From CAYLLN01 sp033762315 (GTDB taxonomy: Bacteria > Planctomycetota > Planctomycetia > Pirellulales > Pirellulaceae), in contig JANRLS010000229.1 of assembly GCA_033762315.1 (NCBI GenBank), positions 1-64,000 on the forward strand: 64,000 bases of DNA. The letters run 5' to 3'. How positions within the stretch are numbered: the stretch's first letter is position 1; the number at the start of each line of letters is the position of its first letter. Positions 1 to 8,731 of this stretch are shown here, one piece after another. Position numbers and translations under genes: made by a program. The notes under the pieces are model-generated. The model had not been told where the DNA came from. It made no database searches and was given only the letters and a program-made list of their open reading frames with translations.

Positions 1-120
1 CAAGCGGGAGAGGGGCAGGGGGTGAGGGGTTGCGCCGCCAACAACCGACAACGTTTGGAGTGATCGAATCGCGAAAATTCCGGTTCCTCGTATCAGTCAG
101 CTTAAAAGCGCATTCCACCA

Positions 121-1032
121 ATGCTCCGCACGCTCCGCCACCTTCTGGAGATGATCCGGTTCAGCCACACGCTGTTCGCGCTCCCCTTCGCGCTCTTGGC
201 GGCAGTGATGGCGTGGACGACGCCGCTGCCGAACGGGGGAGCGGTCCCGTTTCGCTGGCAAACTCTGGCGGGGATTCTGATTTGCATGGTGGGAGCCCGC
301 AGCGCGGCAATGGCCTTCAACCGTCTGACTGATCGCCGGATCGATGCCGAGAACCCACGCACCAAATCGCGGCACATTCCCGCAGGCTTGCTGTCGGTCG
401 GCAGCGTCTGGCTGTTCACGCTGGCCTCGTCGGTTCTATTTTTGTCGGGAACGCTGCTGTTCCTTCCCAACTGGCTGCCGCCGATGCTGAGCCTACCCGT
501 GCTGCTATTTCTCTTGGGCTATAGCTACGCCAAGCGGTTTACGGCACTGGCTCACTTCTGGCTGGGAACGGCCCTCATGCTCGCTCCGGTCTGCGTTTGG
601 ATCGCGCTGCGCGGCGAAACGCTGCTCGCCCATCCAACCGACATCATGCCGGCGATCCTGCTCGGTGCGGCCGTCCTGGCCTGGGTTTCGGGCTTCGACA
701 TCATCTATGCCTGCCAGGATGCCGACTTCGACCGGATAGCCAGGCTGCGGAGCGTTCCCGCGGTACTGGGAATCCTCGGTTCCTTGCGGCTGGCGGCGGG
801 TTGCCACTTGGTCACGCTGCTGTTGCTGGCTTTGCTGCCGTGGGTTTGCCCGCAGGTCCGCTTGGGCTGGATATATGGATTGGGCGTGGCGGCCGTGGCG
901 ATTTTGCTCGCTTACGAGCACGCCCTGGTTCGGCCCGACGACTTGACGCGCGTCAACGTGGCATTCTTCAATGTGAATATCATCATTAGCATCGGCCTGT
1001 TCGTGGTCGGCACGCTCGATCTGCTCTTGTAG
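121..1032 (+). CDS. UbiA-family polyprenyltransferase (MqnP/UbiA type)
   Basis: Integral membrane aromatic prenyltransferase of 303 aa. The first Mg-diphosphate motif is visible as N67-R-L-T-D71-R-R-I-D75-A-E-N-P-R-T. The second is D193-I-I-Y-A-C-Q-D200-A-D-F-D204. About eight hydrophobic helices surround them. Family role (known): transfer of a polyprenyl chain to an aromatic quinone precursor. In bacteria that make menaquinone by the futalosine route, the homologue is MqnP; which substrate is used here cannot be told from this sequence. The length fits the family. The next gene follows after 22 bp, so co-transcription is possible, but that gene gives no functional hint. No clear ribosome binding site precedes the ATG. 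Confidence 0.9.
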   Translation: MLRTLRHLLEMIRFSHTLFALPFALLAAVMAWTTPLPNGGAVPFRWQTLAGILICMVGARSAAMAFNRLTDRRIDAENPRTKSRHIPAGLLSVGSVWLFTLASSVLFLSGTLLFLPNWLPPMLSLPVLLFLLGYSYAKRFTALAHFWLGTALMLAPVCVWIALRGETLLAHPTDIMPAILLGAAVLAWVSGFDIIYACQDADFDRIARLRSVPAVLGILGSLRLAAGCHLVTLLLLALLPWVCPQVRLGWIYGLGVAAVAILLAYEHALVRPDDLTRVNVAFFNVNIIISIGLFVVGTLDLLL

Positions 1033-1054
1033 GAAACTTCGCCAGGATGTCGCG

Positions 1055-2149
1055 ATGAAACTCTCTAGTTACTTTGGCCTGGCCTTGCTGCTCGTGGCGG
1101 GCTGCGTGAAAGCTCCCGCTCCCGCGCCGCCGGCGGCACCGGTCACTGCGCCGCCGGTTGCCGCGGTCGATGCTCCGGAACTGGCCGCTCCCGCCGTGCC
1201 GGTCGCTCCCGCAATTGTTGCCCCGACCCCGAAGCCGACGCCGATCGCGCCTTCCGCCCCGGCGACGACAACTCCCCTGCGCGAGCTGGTCGGGCGCTAT
1301 CTGCGTCCCGGTAGCGCCGCCCCCGACGAAAAGGTGGCCCTGGAGTTTGAGAAGCTTGCCCCACTGGCCGCCGAGTTGTGGCCGCTCTTGGCCGATCAAG
1401 AGGCCAGTGTTCGCTGCGGCGCGGCCTTCTTGCTGGTCGATGAGTTTGATCCCGCCCATGCGGAGCAGGTGGCGGCTTTTGTCGCCCTGCTGGGCGACGA
1501 GGACGGCTCGGTGCGAAGTTTGGGCCTGTCGGGGCTCGCGCGGATGCGCCCCGCCGATCAAATCGCCGCGCTCCCCCAGCTCCTCAAGCTGCTTGATTCC
1601 CAGCTCGAGCCCAAGGCCGAGAATCGGGTGAGGGTGGTTCGTGTGTGCGGCAAACTGAAGTCCGACGCCCTGCCGGCGCTCGACGCGCTGCTTGCTGCCG
1701 CGACCGATCCCGCCGGCGAAGTGCGGGCGGCCAGCCTGGTAGCGCTAACTCAGGTCGCCCCGCCCGAGAAAACGCTCCCCGCGCTCACCAAGGGACTGGC
1801 CGACGAAGACGCGGCCGTGCGCCTCGTTGCCGCCGCGCAGTTGCGCAAGCTGGGGGCCGCTGCCGAAAGCGCGGCGGCCCAACTGGTGGCCGCGCTGGAA
1901 GACCAAGACGTGCGCGTTCGCGACGCGGCGGGCGAGGCGCTCATCAAGATCGGCGCGCCGGCGGTCGAGCCCCTCGCGGCGAAACTCGCGGCGGGCAACC
2001 TGGAGGCCCGCAAGCTGGCCCTCGCCTGCCTTGCCAAGCTCGGCCCCACCGCCAAAACCGCACTCCCCGCCGTCGACAAATGCCTGCAAGACCCGCATCC
2101 CGAAGTGAAGAAGCTGGCCGAAGTCGCGGCGCGGAACATCAAGGGATAG
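1055..2149 (+). CDS. HEAT-repeat lipoprotein
   Basis: 364 aa. A lipobox (L-V-A-G-C) ends a short signal peptide, so the protein is probably lipid-anchored. Residues ~18-75 are a Pro/Ala-rich low-complexity linker. From ~80 to the end are about seven HEAT/PBS-type helical repeats, with recurring pieces such as D-E-D-A-A-V-R-L-V-A-A and D-Q-D-V-R-V-R-D-A-A. HEAT arrays are protein-interaction scaffolds; no catalytic residues are seen. The gene lies 22 bp after the prenyltransferase gene. It converges on a membrane protein gene, with an inverted repeat cluster between them. The partner is unknown. Confidence 0.85.
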   Translation: MKLSSYFGLALLLVAGCVKAPAPAPPAAPVTAPPVAAVDAPELAAPAVPVAPAIVAPTPKPTPIAPSAPATTTPLRELVGRYLRPGSAAPDEKVALEFEKLAPLAAELWPLLADQEASVRCGAAFLLVDEFDPAHAEQVAAFVALLGDEDGSVRSLGLSGLARMRPADQIAALPQLLKLLDSQLEPKAENRVRVVRVCGKLKSDALPALDALLAAATDPAGEVRAASLVALTQVAPPEKTLPALTKGLADEDAAVRLVAAAQLRKLGAAAESAAAQLVAALEDQDVRVRDAAGEALIKIGAPAVEPLAAKLAAGNLEARKLALACLAKLGPTAKTALPAVDKCLQDPHPEVKKLAEVAARNIKG

Positions 2150-2186
2150 AACGGCATGTGGCGGAATTCTCCTTCTCCCCATTCGG

Positions 2187-2297
2187 CGTTTCGTACTTTC
2201 GCGCTTTCGCGATCGCATGAAAGCGATGGCCAGTTTCAGGGAACGTGTATTTCGAGGGAAATATCGCGAAAGGGCGAAAGAGCGAAAACGCGAAGGA
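2187..2297. repeat. inverted cluster of GCGAAA-type repeats between convergent genes
   Basis: The left arm (2187-2213) repeats TTTCGC-like units. The right arm (2263-2297) carries the reverse-complement units (ATCGCGAAAG, GCGAAAGAGCGAAAACGCG). Folded, the arms form a long imperfect hairpin between two genes that converge here, so a role in bidirectional termination is possible (inference). A second array of the same units lies at 54430-54595. Confidence 0.6.
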
Positions 2298-2315
2298 GAT
2301 CGTGATTGCGGCTAG

Positions 2316-3080
2316 TCAAGTGAGCGAAGCACCCTCTCCTAGCACTTCGATCAAAACCTCGCGGTCGTCGTCGCCAACGTCCGGCAGTCGCACTTCGAGC
2401 CGCGCGCCGAAACTCTCGGCCTGGGTCACTTTCACTTCCCCTTCGGCATCGAGCGGGTGCGCCGTCAGCGAAGGAGCGGCCATTAGTGGCGGACAAAACG
2501 ACAAATGGGCCACGGCGAGACGGTCGCCGCCGGGAATGACCACCCGCACCAAGGCATGAACCGCTTCGCCGCCGCCGTCGAGCCGCGTGCGGGTAAGCTG
2601 CTGCACCAGATCGGGCGAAACCTCTTCGGACGATTCGGCTTCATCGTCGATTAGCGGATGCACGACTGGCGGCGGTTTGCGCGGGATCGACCGTCGCGGC
2701 CTTTGCAGCCAGGTTGCCGCTTCGCTCGCCACCAGCACGAACCAAGCCAAGGCAATGCCCCATGCCGGAGTGCCGGGCAAGGTGAGGGCAGCGAGGATCG
2801 CGGGCGCGGGGAGGAAGATCAGCGGTCCCCCAAAACGTATTGCCCGCAACGCGGCGCGCAACCCCGCGACGGTGGCCGAGAGGACGATCGCAACTGCCAC
2901 GAGTGCCCCGCCACCCAGCGGCAGAACCAAGGCACCGCCAAGGCGGCGACCAACCAGCACCACCGCCAAGAAAGCAAATAGCCCCAGCATCGCCAGGGCG
3001 AGGGTGCCCGCCAGCCGGCGGGCGCTGGCTGGCTGGCTGCGCAGCCAGGCACGCGGCCCGGCGGCGCTGGGAGCATTCAT
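2316..3080 (-). CDS. conserved hypothetical membrane protein
   Basis: 254 aa and not recognised as a named family. The N-terminal ~130 residues contain four or five hydrophobic segments (for example A-L-A-M-L-G-L-F-A-F-L-A-V-V-L-V, and a second around G-A-L-V-A-V-A-I-V-L-S). The C-terminal ~110 residues are soluble and may form a beta-rich domain. It starts 6 bp after metK ends on the same strand, so it is probably co-transcribed with metK. Function is unknown; the neighbour does not imply a link to methionine metabolism. Confidence 0.65.
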   Translation of the reverse strand: MNAPSAAGPRAWLRSQPASARRLAGTLALAMLGLFAFLAVVLVGRRLGGALVLPLGGGALVAVAIVLSATVAGLRAALRAIRFGGPLIFLPAPAILAALTLPGTPAWGIALAWFVLVASEAATWLQRPRRSIPRKPPPVVHPLIDDEAESSEEVSPDLVQQLTRTRLDGGGEAVHALVRVVIPGGDRLAVAHLSFCPPLMAAPSLTAHPLDAEGEVKVTQAESFGARLEVRLPDVGDDDREVLIEVLGEGASLT

Positions 3081-3086
3081 CGGCGA

Positions 3087-4262
3087 CTACAGCCCGGCAC
3101 CGCTGACCGCTTCGATGCCGGCCGCGGCGGCGAGCTTGTCGGCCAAGTCGGTCCGTTCCCACGAGAATTCGGGCTCGGTCCGGCCAAAGTGCCCACCAGC
3201 CGCCGTCTTGCGGAAGATCGGCCGCCGCAGGTCCAAATGCTGGATGATGCCACGCGGCGTGAGCGGGAAGTGCTGCCGAATCAGGGCGCAAATCTGCTCG
3301 TCGCTGGTGCGGCCGGTTCCCTGCGTATCGACATGGACGCTCACCGGGTCGGCCACGCCAATCGCATAAGCCAATTGCACCTCGCACTTGTCGGCCAGGC
3401 CGCCGGCGACGATGTTCTTCGCCACGTAGCGGGCCATGTAGGCCGCGCTGCGATCGACCTTGGTCGGATCCTTGCCGCTGAAGGCCCCGCCGCCGTGTCG
3501 TCCCCAGCCGCCGTAGGTATCAACGATGATCTTCCGCCCGGTCAGGCCGCTGTCGCCGTGCGGGCCGCCGACCTCGAACCGGCCGGTGGGATTGATATAG
3601 AAGCGAATCTCGCCGTTATTCACCAGCTCTTGCGGCAGTTGCGGCAGTATCACTTTGTTGATCACGAAATCGTGAATTTCGTCGTTGCTGACTGCCGGCG
3701 AATGCTGCGTGCTGACGACCACCGTGTCGATTCGCGCCGGCTTGCCATCTTCGTATTCGACCGTGACTTGGCTCTTGCTATCGGGCCGGAGCCAGGCGAC
3801 TTCCTTCTGAAAGCGGGCCGCCGTGATCCGGTTGATGATGTGGTGCGACAAGGCAATCGGCAGCGGCATGAGCTCGGGGGTGTCGTTGCAGGCATAGCCG
3901 AACATCAGTCCTTGATCGCCGGCACCGTCGCGATCGACCCCCATGGCGATGTCGGGGCTTTGGCTGTGTAGCCGCATTTCGATTTTGCAGGTATCGGCCG
4001 CGAAGCCGATGTCGTTATGCGTATAGCCGACTTCGCGAATCACCTGGCGGGCGACCTTTTCATAATCGATCTTGGCCGTGGTGGTGATTTCGCCGGCGAG
4101 GCAGCAAAAATCGGTCGTCACCAGCGTCTCGCAGGCGACGCGGCTCATGGGATCTTGGGCGAGGAGAGCGTCCAAAATGCCGTCGGAAATCTGGTCGGCC
4201 AGCTTGTCCGGATGCCCCATGCTGACCGATTCGCTGGTAAACAAAAACTTGCCGTCCGCCAC
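3087..4262 (-). CDS. metK: S-adenosylmethionine synthetase
   Basis: Makes S-adenosylmethionine from ATP and methionine in the cytoplasm. The N-terminal motif G-H-P-D-K (residues 16-20) carries the catalytic His. The two family signatures G-A-G-D-Q-G-L-M-F-G-Y and G-G-G-A-F-S-G-K-D-P-T-K-V-D-R-S are both present, so the enzyme should be active. I chose the GTG at 4262 because GAGGA lies 8 nt upstream and the resulting 391 aa match the family length. An earlier in-frame start would add 16 residues that do not resemble the family. No SAM riboswitch was recognised in the leader. A small membrane protein gene follows 6 bp downstream. Confidence 0.97.
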   Translation of the reverse strand: MADGKFLFTSESVSMGHPDKLADQISDGILDALLAQDPMSRVACETLVTTDFCCLAGEITTTAKIDYEKVARQVIREVGYTHNDIGFAADTCKIEMRLHSQSPDIAMGVDRDGAGDQGLMFGYACNDTPELMPLPIALSHHIINRITAARFQKEVAWLRPDSKSQVTVEYEDGKPARIDTVVVSTQHSPAVSNDEIHDFVINKVILPQLPQELVNNGEIRFYINPTGRFEVGGPHGDSGLTGRKIIVDTYGGWGRHGGGAFSGKDPTKVDRSAAYMARYVAKNIVAGGLADKCEVQLAYAIGVADPVSVHVDTQGTGRTSDEQICALIRQHFPLTPRGIIQHLDLRRPIFRKTAAGGHFGRTEPEFSWERTDLADKLAAAAGIEAVSGAGL

Positions 4263-4316
4263 AGGTATGCTCCTCAGCCAGAACCAAGCCCCGCCAAAAC
4301 GCCGGGCCAAGGCCGG

Positions 4317-4322
4317 ATTATA
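4317..4322 (-). promoter_or_regulatory. possible -10 element of metK
   Basis: A perfect TATAAT reads on the minus strand about 55 nt before the metK GTG, in otherwise very GC-rich DNA. No convincing -35 hexamer is seen at the right distance, so this is only a candidate. Confidence 0.35.
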
Positions 4323-4414
4323 AAGCCCGCTGGCCGGGGAGGGCTAGGGGCGCGGGGGGCGATTTTGGTCGGATAATCTCGTGAAATCGCGACCATCGCG
4401 AGGCAACCGCGGAA

Positions 4415-4954
4415 TTACGACGGCCAGTTGAGCTTGTCGGGCATGGCCCGCGCGGCCGGCAGCGTGGGGCGATAGAAAAAGGTGAAGATCATCACGCCCA
4501 GTGCCGCCAGGGCGCAAATGCCCACCATCGTGCCGGCCCGCTGGGCGGCCGACCAGAACGGCGGCCGGGGATCGTCGAACGCCACGTGCCGCAGCGGATC
4601 GCCCGGCTGGTAAAAGAGCGGAAACTCGGTCAATTTCTCGTCGAGCCCGGCCGCCGCGAGCTTTTCGCGCGAAACGGTGAAGTGCGAGGCCAGTTGCTGG
4701 CCGTCGGCGGTGAACACATAGCCCAGTTGAAACGCCTTCGCCGGCTCGCCGAGCTTGACCCTGGTGCCCGGTTCGGCACTCGCGGGTAACACGCTCTGCA
4801 CGGTGGCGGTCGTTTCGATGGCATTGCGCCACGGCAGGCCGTTCATCAGGCGGTCAAATTCACGCGGAACAAAGAGGCACAGCAGGGCCAGCGCCAGCCC
4901 GCCCGAAAACAGGGCGGGGACAAATCGACCGGCGAGCCAGCTTTGCTTGGGCAT
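4415..4954 (-). CDS. DUF3592-like membrane protein
   Basis: 179 aa from the ATG at 4954; a TTG at 4975 would add seven residues. One transmembrane helix lies near the N-terminus (around A-L-F-S-G-G-L-A-L-A-L-L-C-L-F-V) and one near the C-terminus (G-I-C-A-L-A-A-L-G-V-M-I-F-T-F-F). Between them is an ~95-residue beta-rich segment with the pattern of DUF3592 proteins: a covalent-bond-like A-T-V-Q-S-V opening, then Y-V-F-T-A-D-G, then F-Y-Q-P-G-D-P. The function of this family is not known. It lies between metK and an oligopeptidase gene, all on the minus strand, with no sign of a shared operon. Confidence 0.6.
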   Translation of the reverse strand: MPKQSWLAGRFVPALFSGGLALALLCLFVPREFDRLMNGLPWRNAIETTATVQSVLPASAEPGTRVKLGEPAKAFQLGYVFTADGQQLASHFTVSREKLAAAGLDEKLTEFPLFYQPGDPLRHVAFDDPRPPFWSAAQRAGTMVGICALAALGVMIFTFFYRPTLPAARAMPDKLNWPS

Positions 4955-5037
4955 GTTGTTTTCGGTGGGGGACAAGCGGCGGGGTCAAGTCCGGCAGTAT
5001 CGGCGAGCGCCCCGCGCGAAGCAACCGCATGATTTGG

Positions 5038-6714
5038 TCACGCCAGCGCTGTTTTGGCCTGTGCGACGACATCGCGCAAACAGCCTGGCTGGAAGGGACT
5101 GACGAGTCCCGCGCCGCGGGCCAGGTCTTGAAATGGGGCTTCGCCGCCGCGCCGGCAGAGGGCGATGTAGGCGGCCAGGGTCTCGGCCGGCTCGCGCTGC
5201 GAGCGAACCCACAATTGCAAGGCGCAGGTTTGGGCCAGCGTGTAATCGATGTAGTAGAACGGGTTCAGATAAATGTGCCGCTGAAACTGCCAGAAGCCGC
5301 CGCTGGCGACGTGCGGCAGGTCGCCGTAATCGCGCCAGGGAAGATACATCCGCTCGCATTCTTGCCACATCGCGTGCCGCTCGTCCGGCGTCGCTTCGGG
5401 CCGGGCATACACCAGGTGCTGGAAATGATCGATGGCCACGCCATACGGAATGAAGAGCAGCCCTTGCGTGAGATGGATGCGGCGGAACCGCTCGGCATCG
5501 GCCGCGAAGAACTTTTCCATGTGCGGCCAAGTGAGAAACTCCAGCCCCATCGAATGGATTTCGCAAGATTCATACGTCGGCCAAAGGTAGTCGATCAGCG
5601 GCTGCTGGCGGCTTTCGTAGCCCTGGAAGGCGTGCCCCATCTCGTGGGTGAAGACCTCCACATCGTGCTTGGTGCCGTTGAAATTGGCGAAGATGAACGG
5701 CAGGCCATAGGTGGGAAACGACGTGCAAAAGCCGCCGGGGGCTTTGCGGTCGCGGTTTTTTAGATCGGTGAGCTTGCCGGCGACCATCAGCCGCCAGAAC
5801 GCGCCGAGTTCCTTCCCCATCGCGTCGAACATGTCGGTCGCTTGGGAGACCATCCAGTCGTGGTCTCCTTGCGGGGCGGGATTCCCTTGCCGGTCGTGGA
5901 CGGCGTCGTCCCAAAACATCAGTTTCTCGACGCCCAAATTCTTCGCCTGCTGTTTGCGCAACTCGACCGCGAGCGGAACCAGATGCTGGCGAACCTCGGC
6001 CCGGAACTGCTCGACATCGGCCTGGTTGTAATCGACCCGTTTCATCCGCTTGTAGCCGAGACCAATGTAGTCCTTGAAGCCGAGTTTCTGGGCCATTTCA
6101 TGCCGCAGGTGGACGAGGTCGCCAAAGATGCGATCCAGCGCCGGCCGATTGGCGGCGAACCAGCCCCAGCGTACGGCCTCCGCATCGTGGCGGGTTTGGC
6201 GGTCGGCATCTTCGCGGAATTTCACGATGCCGGAGAGGTTGTACTTCTCCCCGCGAAACTCGACCTGAGCCGCGGCGGTCAGTTCGTTGTATTCGGCTTG
6301 CAGCTTCGCTTCGCGCACGAGGTGCTGCTCGATGGCCGGATCGAAGGCCATTACGTCGGCCTCCCACAGGGCAAAGGCCTGCTTGCCGAGCTGCTTTTCG
6401 AGTTCCTGGCGGTGCGGGCTGGCCAGCAAGATGCGTTTGATTCGCACGTCGAGGTCGGTCAGCTTCGGGCTGATTTCGTCGCAGTATTCGCGGTCGGCCT
6501 TGAACTGCGCGTGGCCCGTATCCTGATTGAACCGCAAATGGACGAGCGCGGCCCAGGTTTCGATTTCGCGGCGAAGCACATCCCAGCGGGCCACCACCGC
6601 CGCGCTCTCGGTCGCCGTTTGGGCGGCCTGCAGTGCGGTTTCGAGGGCCCCGTATTTGGCGGCGAGCTCGTCGTAAATCGGTGTGGGGGCCGAAAGCTGG
6701 TCGATGGTAAGCAT
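5038..6714 (-). CDS. M3-family oligoendopeptidase (PepF type)
   Basis: 558 aa zinc metallopeptidase. The active-site motif H357-E-M-G-H361 is followed by A-F-Q-G-Y-E-S-R, as in the M3 family (thimet oligopeptidase/PepF), where a downstream Glu is the third zinc ligand. The protein is helical throughout and has no signal peptide, so it is likely a cytoplasmic peptidase degrading short peptides. The ATG at 6714 begins M-L-T-I-D-Q-L, the expected start for this family. The longer open frame upstream is GC-driven and codes for nothing recognisable. No operon partner is apparent. Confidence 0.9.
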   Translation of the reverse strand: MLTIDQLSAPTPIYDELAAKYGALETALQAAQTATESAAVVARWDVLRREIETWAALVHLRFNQDTGHAQFKADREYCDEISPKLTDLDVRIKRILLASPHRQELEKQLGKQAFALWEADVMAFDPAIEQHLVREAKLQAEYNELTAAAQVEFRGEKYNLSGIVKFREDADRQTRHDAEAVRWGWFAANRPALDRIFGDLVHLRHEMAQKLGFKDYIGLGYKRMKRVDYNQADVEQFRAEVRQHLVPLAVELRKQQAKNLGVEKLMFWDDAVHDRQGNPAPQGDHDWMVSQATDMFDAMGKELGAFWRLMVAGKLTDLKNRDRKAPGGFCTSFPTYGLPFIFANFNGTKHDVEVFTHEMGHAFQGYESRQQPLIDYLWPTYESCEIHSMGLEFLTWPHMEKFFAADAERFRRIHLTQGLLFIPYGVAIDHFQHLVYARPEATPDERHAMWQECERMYLPWRDYGDLPHVASGGFWQFQRHIYLNPFYYIDYTLAQTCALQLWVRSQREPAETLAAYIALCRRGGEAPFQDLARGAGLVSPFQPGCLRDVVAQAKTALA

Positions 6715-6917
6715 GGGGAATTGGGGGCGAGAGAGAGGTGAATCGAAAGCCAGCCAGAGCGACACCTCCGACTGTACCGCCCCGCGCGGCCGCGCGAAAG
6801 TCCGGCTTGTCCCGTCGATTCGCTGGGCCGCGGGACTGTCCGTGGCGGGCCAATCCACAATAATTCTGTTAGGATTCTCGTGCCGTCCATCCGCTTTCGC
6901 CCCACGAATGCCCCGCC

Positions 6918-7409
6918 ATGAGCCTCGTCGAACGTGTTCACCGGCAATTGATCGGCACGCGCCAGCAAAGCGAGCGGCTGCTGGCCGATTTCGCGACCCC
7001 CGAGCAATGGGTGCATCAGGTGCATCCCGGCAGCAATCACGCGCTGTGGTTCGCGGGACACATGACCAACAGCGACAACTTCTTCCTCTCACTCGTCGCC
7101 CCCGAAAGGGCCGTGCCGCTCGAAGGATTCGCAACCCGCTTCGGCATGGGTTCGCAGCCCACCAGCAGCCCGGCCGATTATCCATCGCCGGCCGAAATTC
7201 TTGCGGCGATGCGCGAACGCCGCGCCACGCTGCTCGCCGTGCTTGCCGGCCTCGCCGACGAAGACCTCGCCCGCAAGCTCCCCGCCGGCACGCCCGATTT
7301 CCTTTCCGATGTCGGCTCGGTGTTCGAATTGGCGATCTGGCACGAAGGGGTGCATAGCGGGCAGCTCACCGTCGCCCGGCGAGCCCTCGGTCACAAACCG
7401 CTGACGTAA
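6918..7409 (+). CDS. DinB/YfiT-superfamily putative metal-dependent protein
   Basis: 163 aa four-helix-bundle protein. The three metal-ligand histidines of DinB-like proteins are visible: H48 in W-F-A-G-H-M, and H142 and H146 in W-H-E-G-V-H-S-G-Q. Family members include thiol transferases (bacillithiol or mycothiol S-transferases) and proteins of unknown substrate, so the reaction cannot be named. It is divergent from the M3 peptidase gene and converges on miaA. Confidence 0.8.
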   Translation: MSLVERVHRQLIGTRQQSERLLADFATPEQWVHQVHPGSNHALWFAGHMTNSDNFFLSLVAPERAVPLEGFATRFGMGSQPTSSPADYPSPAEILAAMRERRATLLAVLAGLADEDLARKLPAGTPDFLSDVGSVFELAIWHEGVHSGQLTVARRALGHKPLT

Positions 7410-7508
7410 CGGGGAAGGTTATGGGCAATCGCTGTGCCCCGGCCGGGCTCCCCCTGATCGAGCCATGATTCCGCATCAGGGAAAATCCTTCCTCGCCGAC
7501 GCCGGGGA

Positions 7509-8552
7509 TTAGTGCGGGGCCAGAATCCGCCGGGCCGTTTCGTCCGGCGATTCCCCCTCCACCATCGGCACTGCGGTGCATTCGCTGAGGCTCTTGAACC
7601 ACGTCTCTTGCCGCCTGGCGAACTGTCGCGTGCGGGCCTTCACTCGTTCGATGCACTCCGCCACCGACTCCTGAATCCTGACTCCCGGCTCGTGGCCCCT
7701 GTTTCCCGGCTCGTGGCCCCCCTTGCTTACGCTGCGGGTGGGTGTGTTGCTCGCGGCCTCCGTCCCTAGCCACTCGACCACTTCCCGGTAGCCGACCGCC
7801 TGTTGAGCGGTGCGACTGAGCGACTGGTATTTGGCAAGCAGTCCGCGAACTTCGTCCACCAGGCCGGCGGCGAACATCGCCTCGACGCGGGCCTCCAGAC
7901 GCTGGTGTAAAGTGTCGCGCGGCCAAGTGAGCACGAAAACCTGGGCCTGTCCCGGCGGCTGGGCTTCGTCGAATTGCACCTGCAAATGGCTGAGCCGCTG
8001 GCCGGTCAGACGAAAGACTTCGAGCCCGCGGATGATCCGCCGCTTGTCGTGCGGATGCAGGCGGGCCGCCAGCAAGGGATCGATCACCTCCAGCCGCTGA
8101 TGCAGTGCCGCCAAAGGCAAAGTTTCCAGCTCCCGTTCGATCTGTTCGCGAAACTCCCAGTCGGCCGGTGGGCCGCCGTAAACCCCTCGCAGCAAAGACT
8201 TTAGATACAACGGTGTGCCGCCGACAAACAGCACTTCGCGCCCCCGACCGCGGATATCGGCGATCGCGGCATGGGCGGCGGCCACATACTCGCTCAGGCT
8301 GTAGTCGCGGTCCGGCGAAACCACGTCGAGCAGGTGATGCGGCACGCGCTCGCGCTCGGCGCGGGTGGGCTTCGCAGTGCCGATATCCATTCCCTGATAG
8401 ACCGCCATCGAATCGAGCGAGATGATCTCGGCATTGATCCGAAGTGCAAGCGCCAGGCCAACTTGCGTCTTGCCGGCGGCGGTCGGACCGGTAACGAACC
8501 AAGCGTCTCGAACAGGGGGGAGCGTGGCCGGATTCGGGTCGGTATCGGACAT
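7509..8552 (-). CDS. miaA: tRNA dimethylallyltransferase with in-frame repeat insertion
   Basis: Transfers an isopentenyl group to N6 of A37 in tRNAs reading UNN codons. The P-loop is G22-P-T-A-A-G-K28-T29, followed by the family motifs D-S-M-A-V-Y-Q-G-M-D-I-G-T-A-K-P-T, G-G-T-P-L-Y-L-K and D-K-R-R-I-I-R-G-L-E. At 347 aa it is longer than the usual ~300. About 25 residues (roughly 268-293, including T-P-T-R-S-V-S-K-G-G and two G-H-E-P-G units) sit between the conserved V-G-Y-R-E-V-V-E-W-L block and the C-terminal R-T-R-Q-F-A-R-R-Q block. This insert is encoded by mini-repeat DNA (7682-7742) and keeps the frame. The insertion site is a surface-loop region in the family, so activity is probably kept (inference). 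Confidence 0.93.
   Translation of the reverse strand: MSDTDPNPATLPPVRDAWFVTGPTAAGKTQVGLALALRINAEIISLDSMAVYQGMDIGTAKPTRAERERVPHHLLDVVSPDRDYSLSEYVAAAHAAIADIRGRGREVLFVGGTPLYLKSLLRGVYGGPPADWEFREQIERELETLPLAALHQRLEVIDPLLAARLHPHDKRRIIRGLEVFRLTGQRLSHLQVQFDEAQPPGQAQVFVLTWPRDTLHQRLEARVEAMFAAGLVDEVRGLLAKYQSLSRTAQQAVGYREVVEWLGTEAASNTPTRSVSKGGHEPGNRGHEPGVRIQESVAECIERVKARTRQFARRQETWFKSLSECTAVPMVEGESPDETARRILAPH
7682..7742 (-). repeat. mini-repeat insertion inside miaA
   Basis: Two direct copies of CCCGGCTCGTGGCCCC (around 7684-7699 and 7706-7721) are followed by ACCCGCAGCGTAAGCAAGGG on the minus strand. That last piece is one copy of the planctomycete mini-repeat that reads R-S-V-S-K/E-G when translated. 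Together they make an in-frame insertion in the tRNA-modification gene. Confidence 0.7.
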
Positions 8553-8731
8553 AGTCTATTCGCGATTCTAAGTCGCCCGTTTTCCCAGGCAATGGCGGGG
8601 AGGCGGTCATTGCAGCCCGCCGATTGGCGGAATAGGATGACCCCTGCTAATTCCCGTACGGCTACGGGCGGCACAACGGGAAACGAGCGGCGTCGCCATC
8701 CAGTTCGCGCCATTTTATTGCAGGTCCGCCA

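Noticed and set aside
2455..2480. A further RSVSEG-type mini-repeat (GTGCGCCGTCAGCGAAGGAG)
   Set aside because: It shares only part of the core with the repeat and lies in a normal-looking coding region of the membrane protein, so chance is likelier.
4263..4414. Possible SAM riboswitch ahead of metK
   Set aside because: I looked for the conserved cores and helices of known SAM riboswitch classes and saw none. Only a TATAAT-like word was noted.
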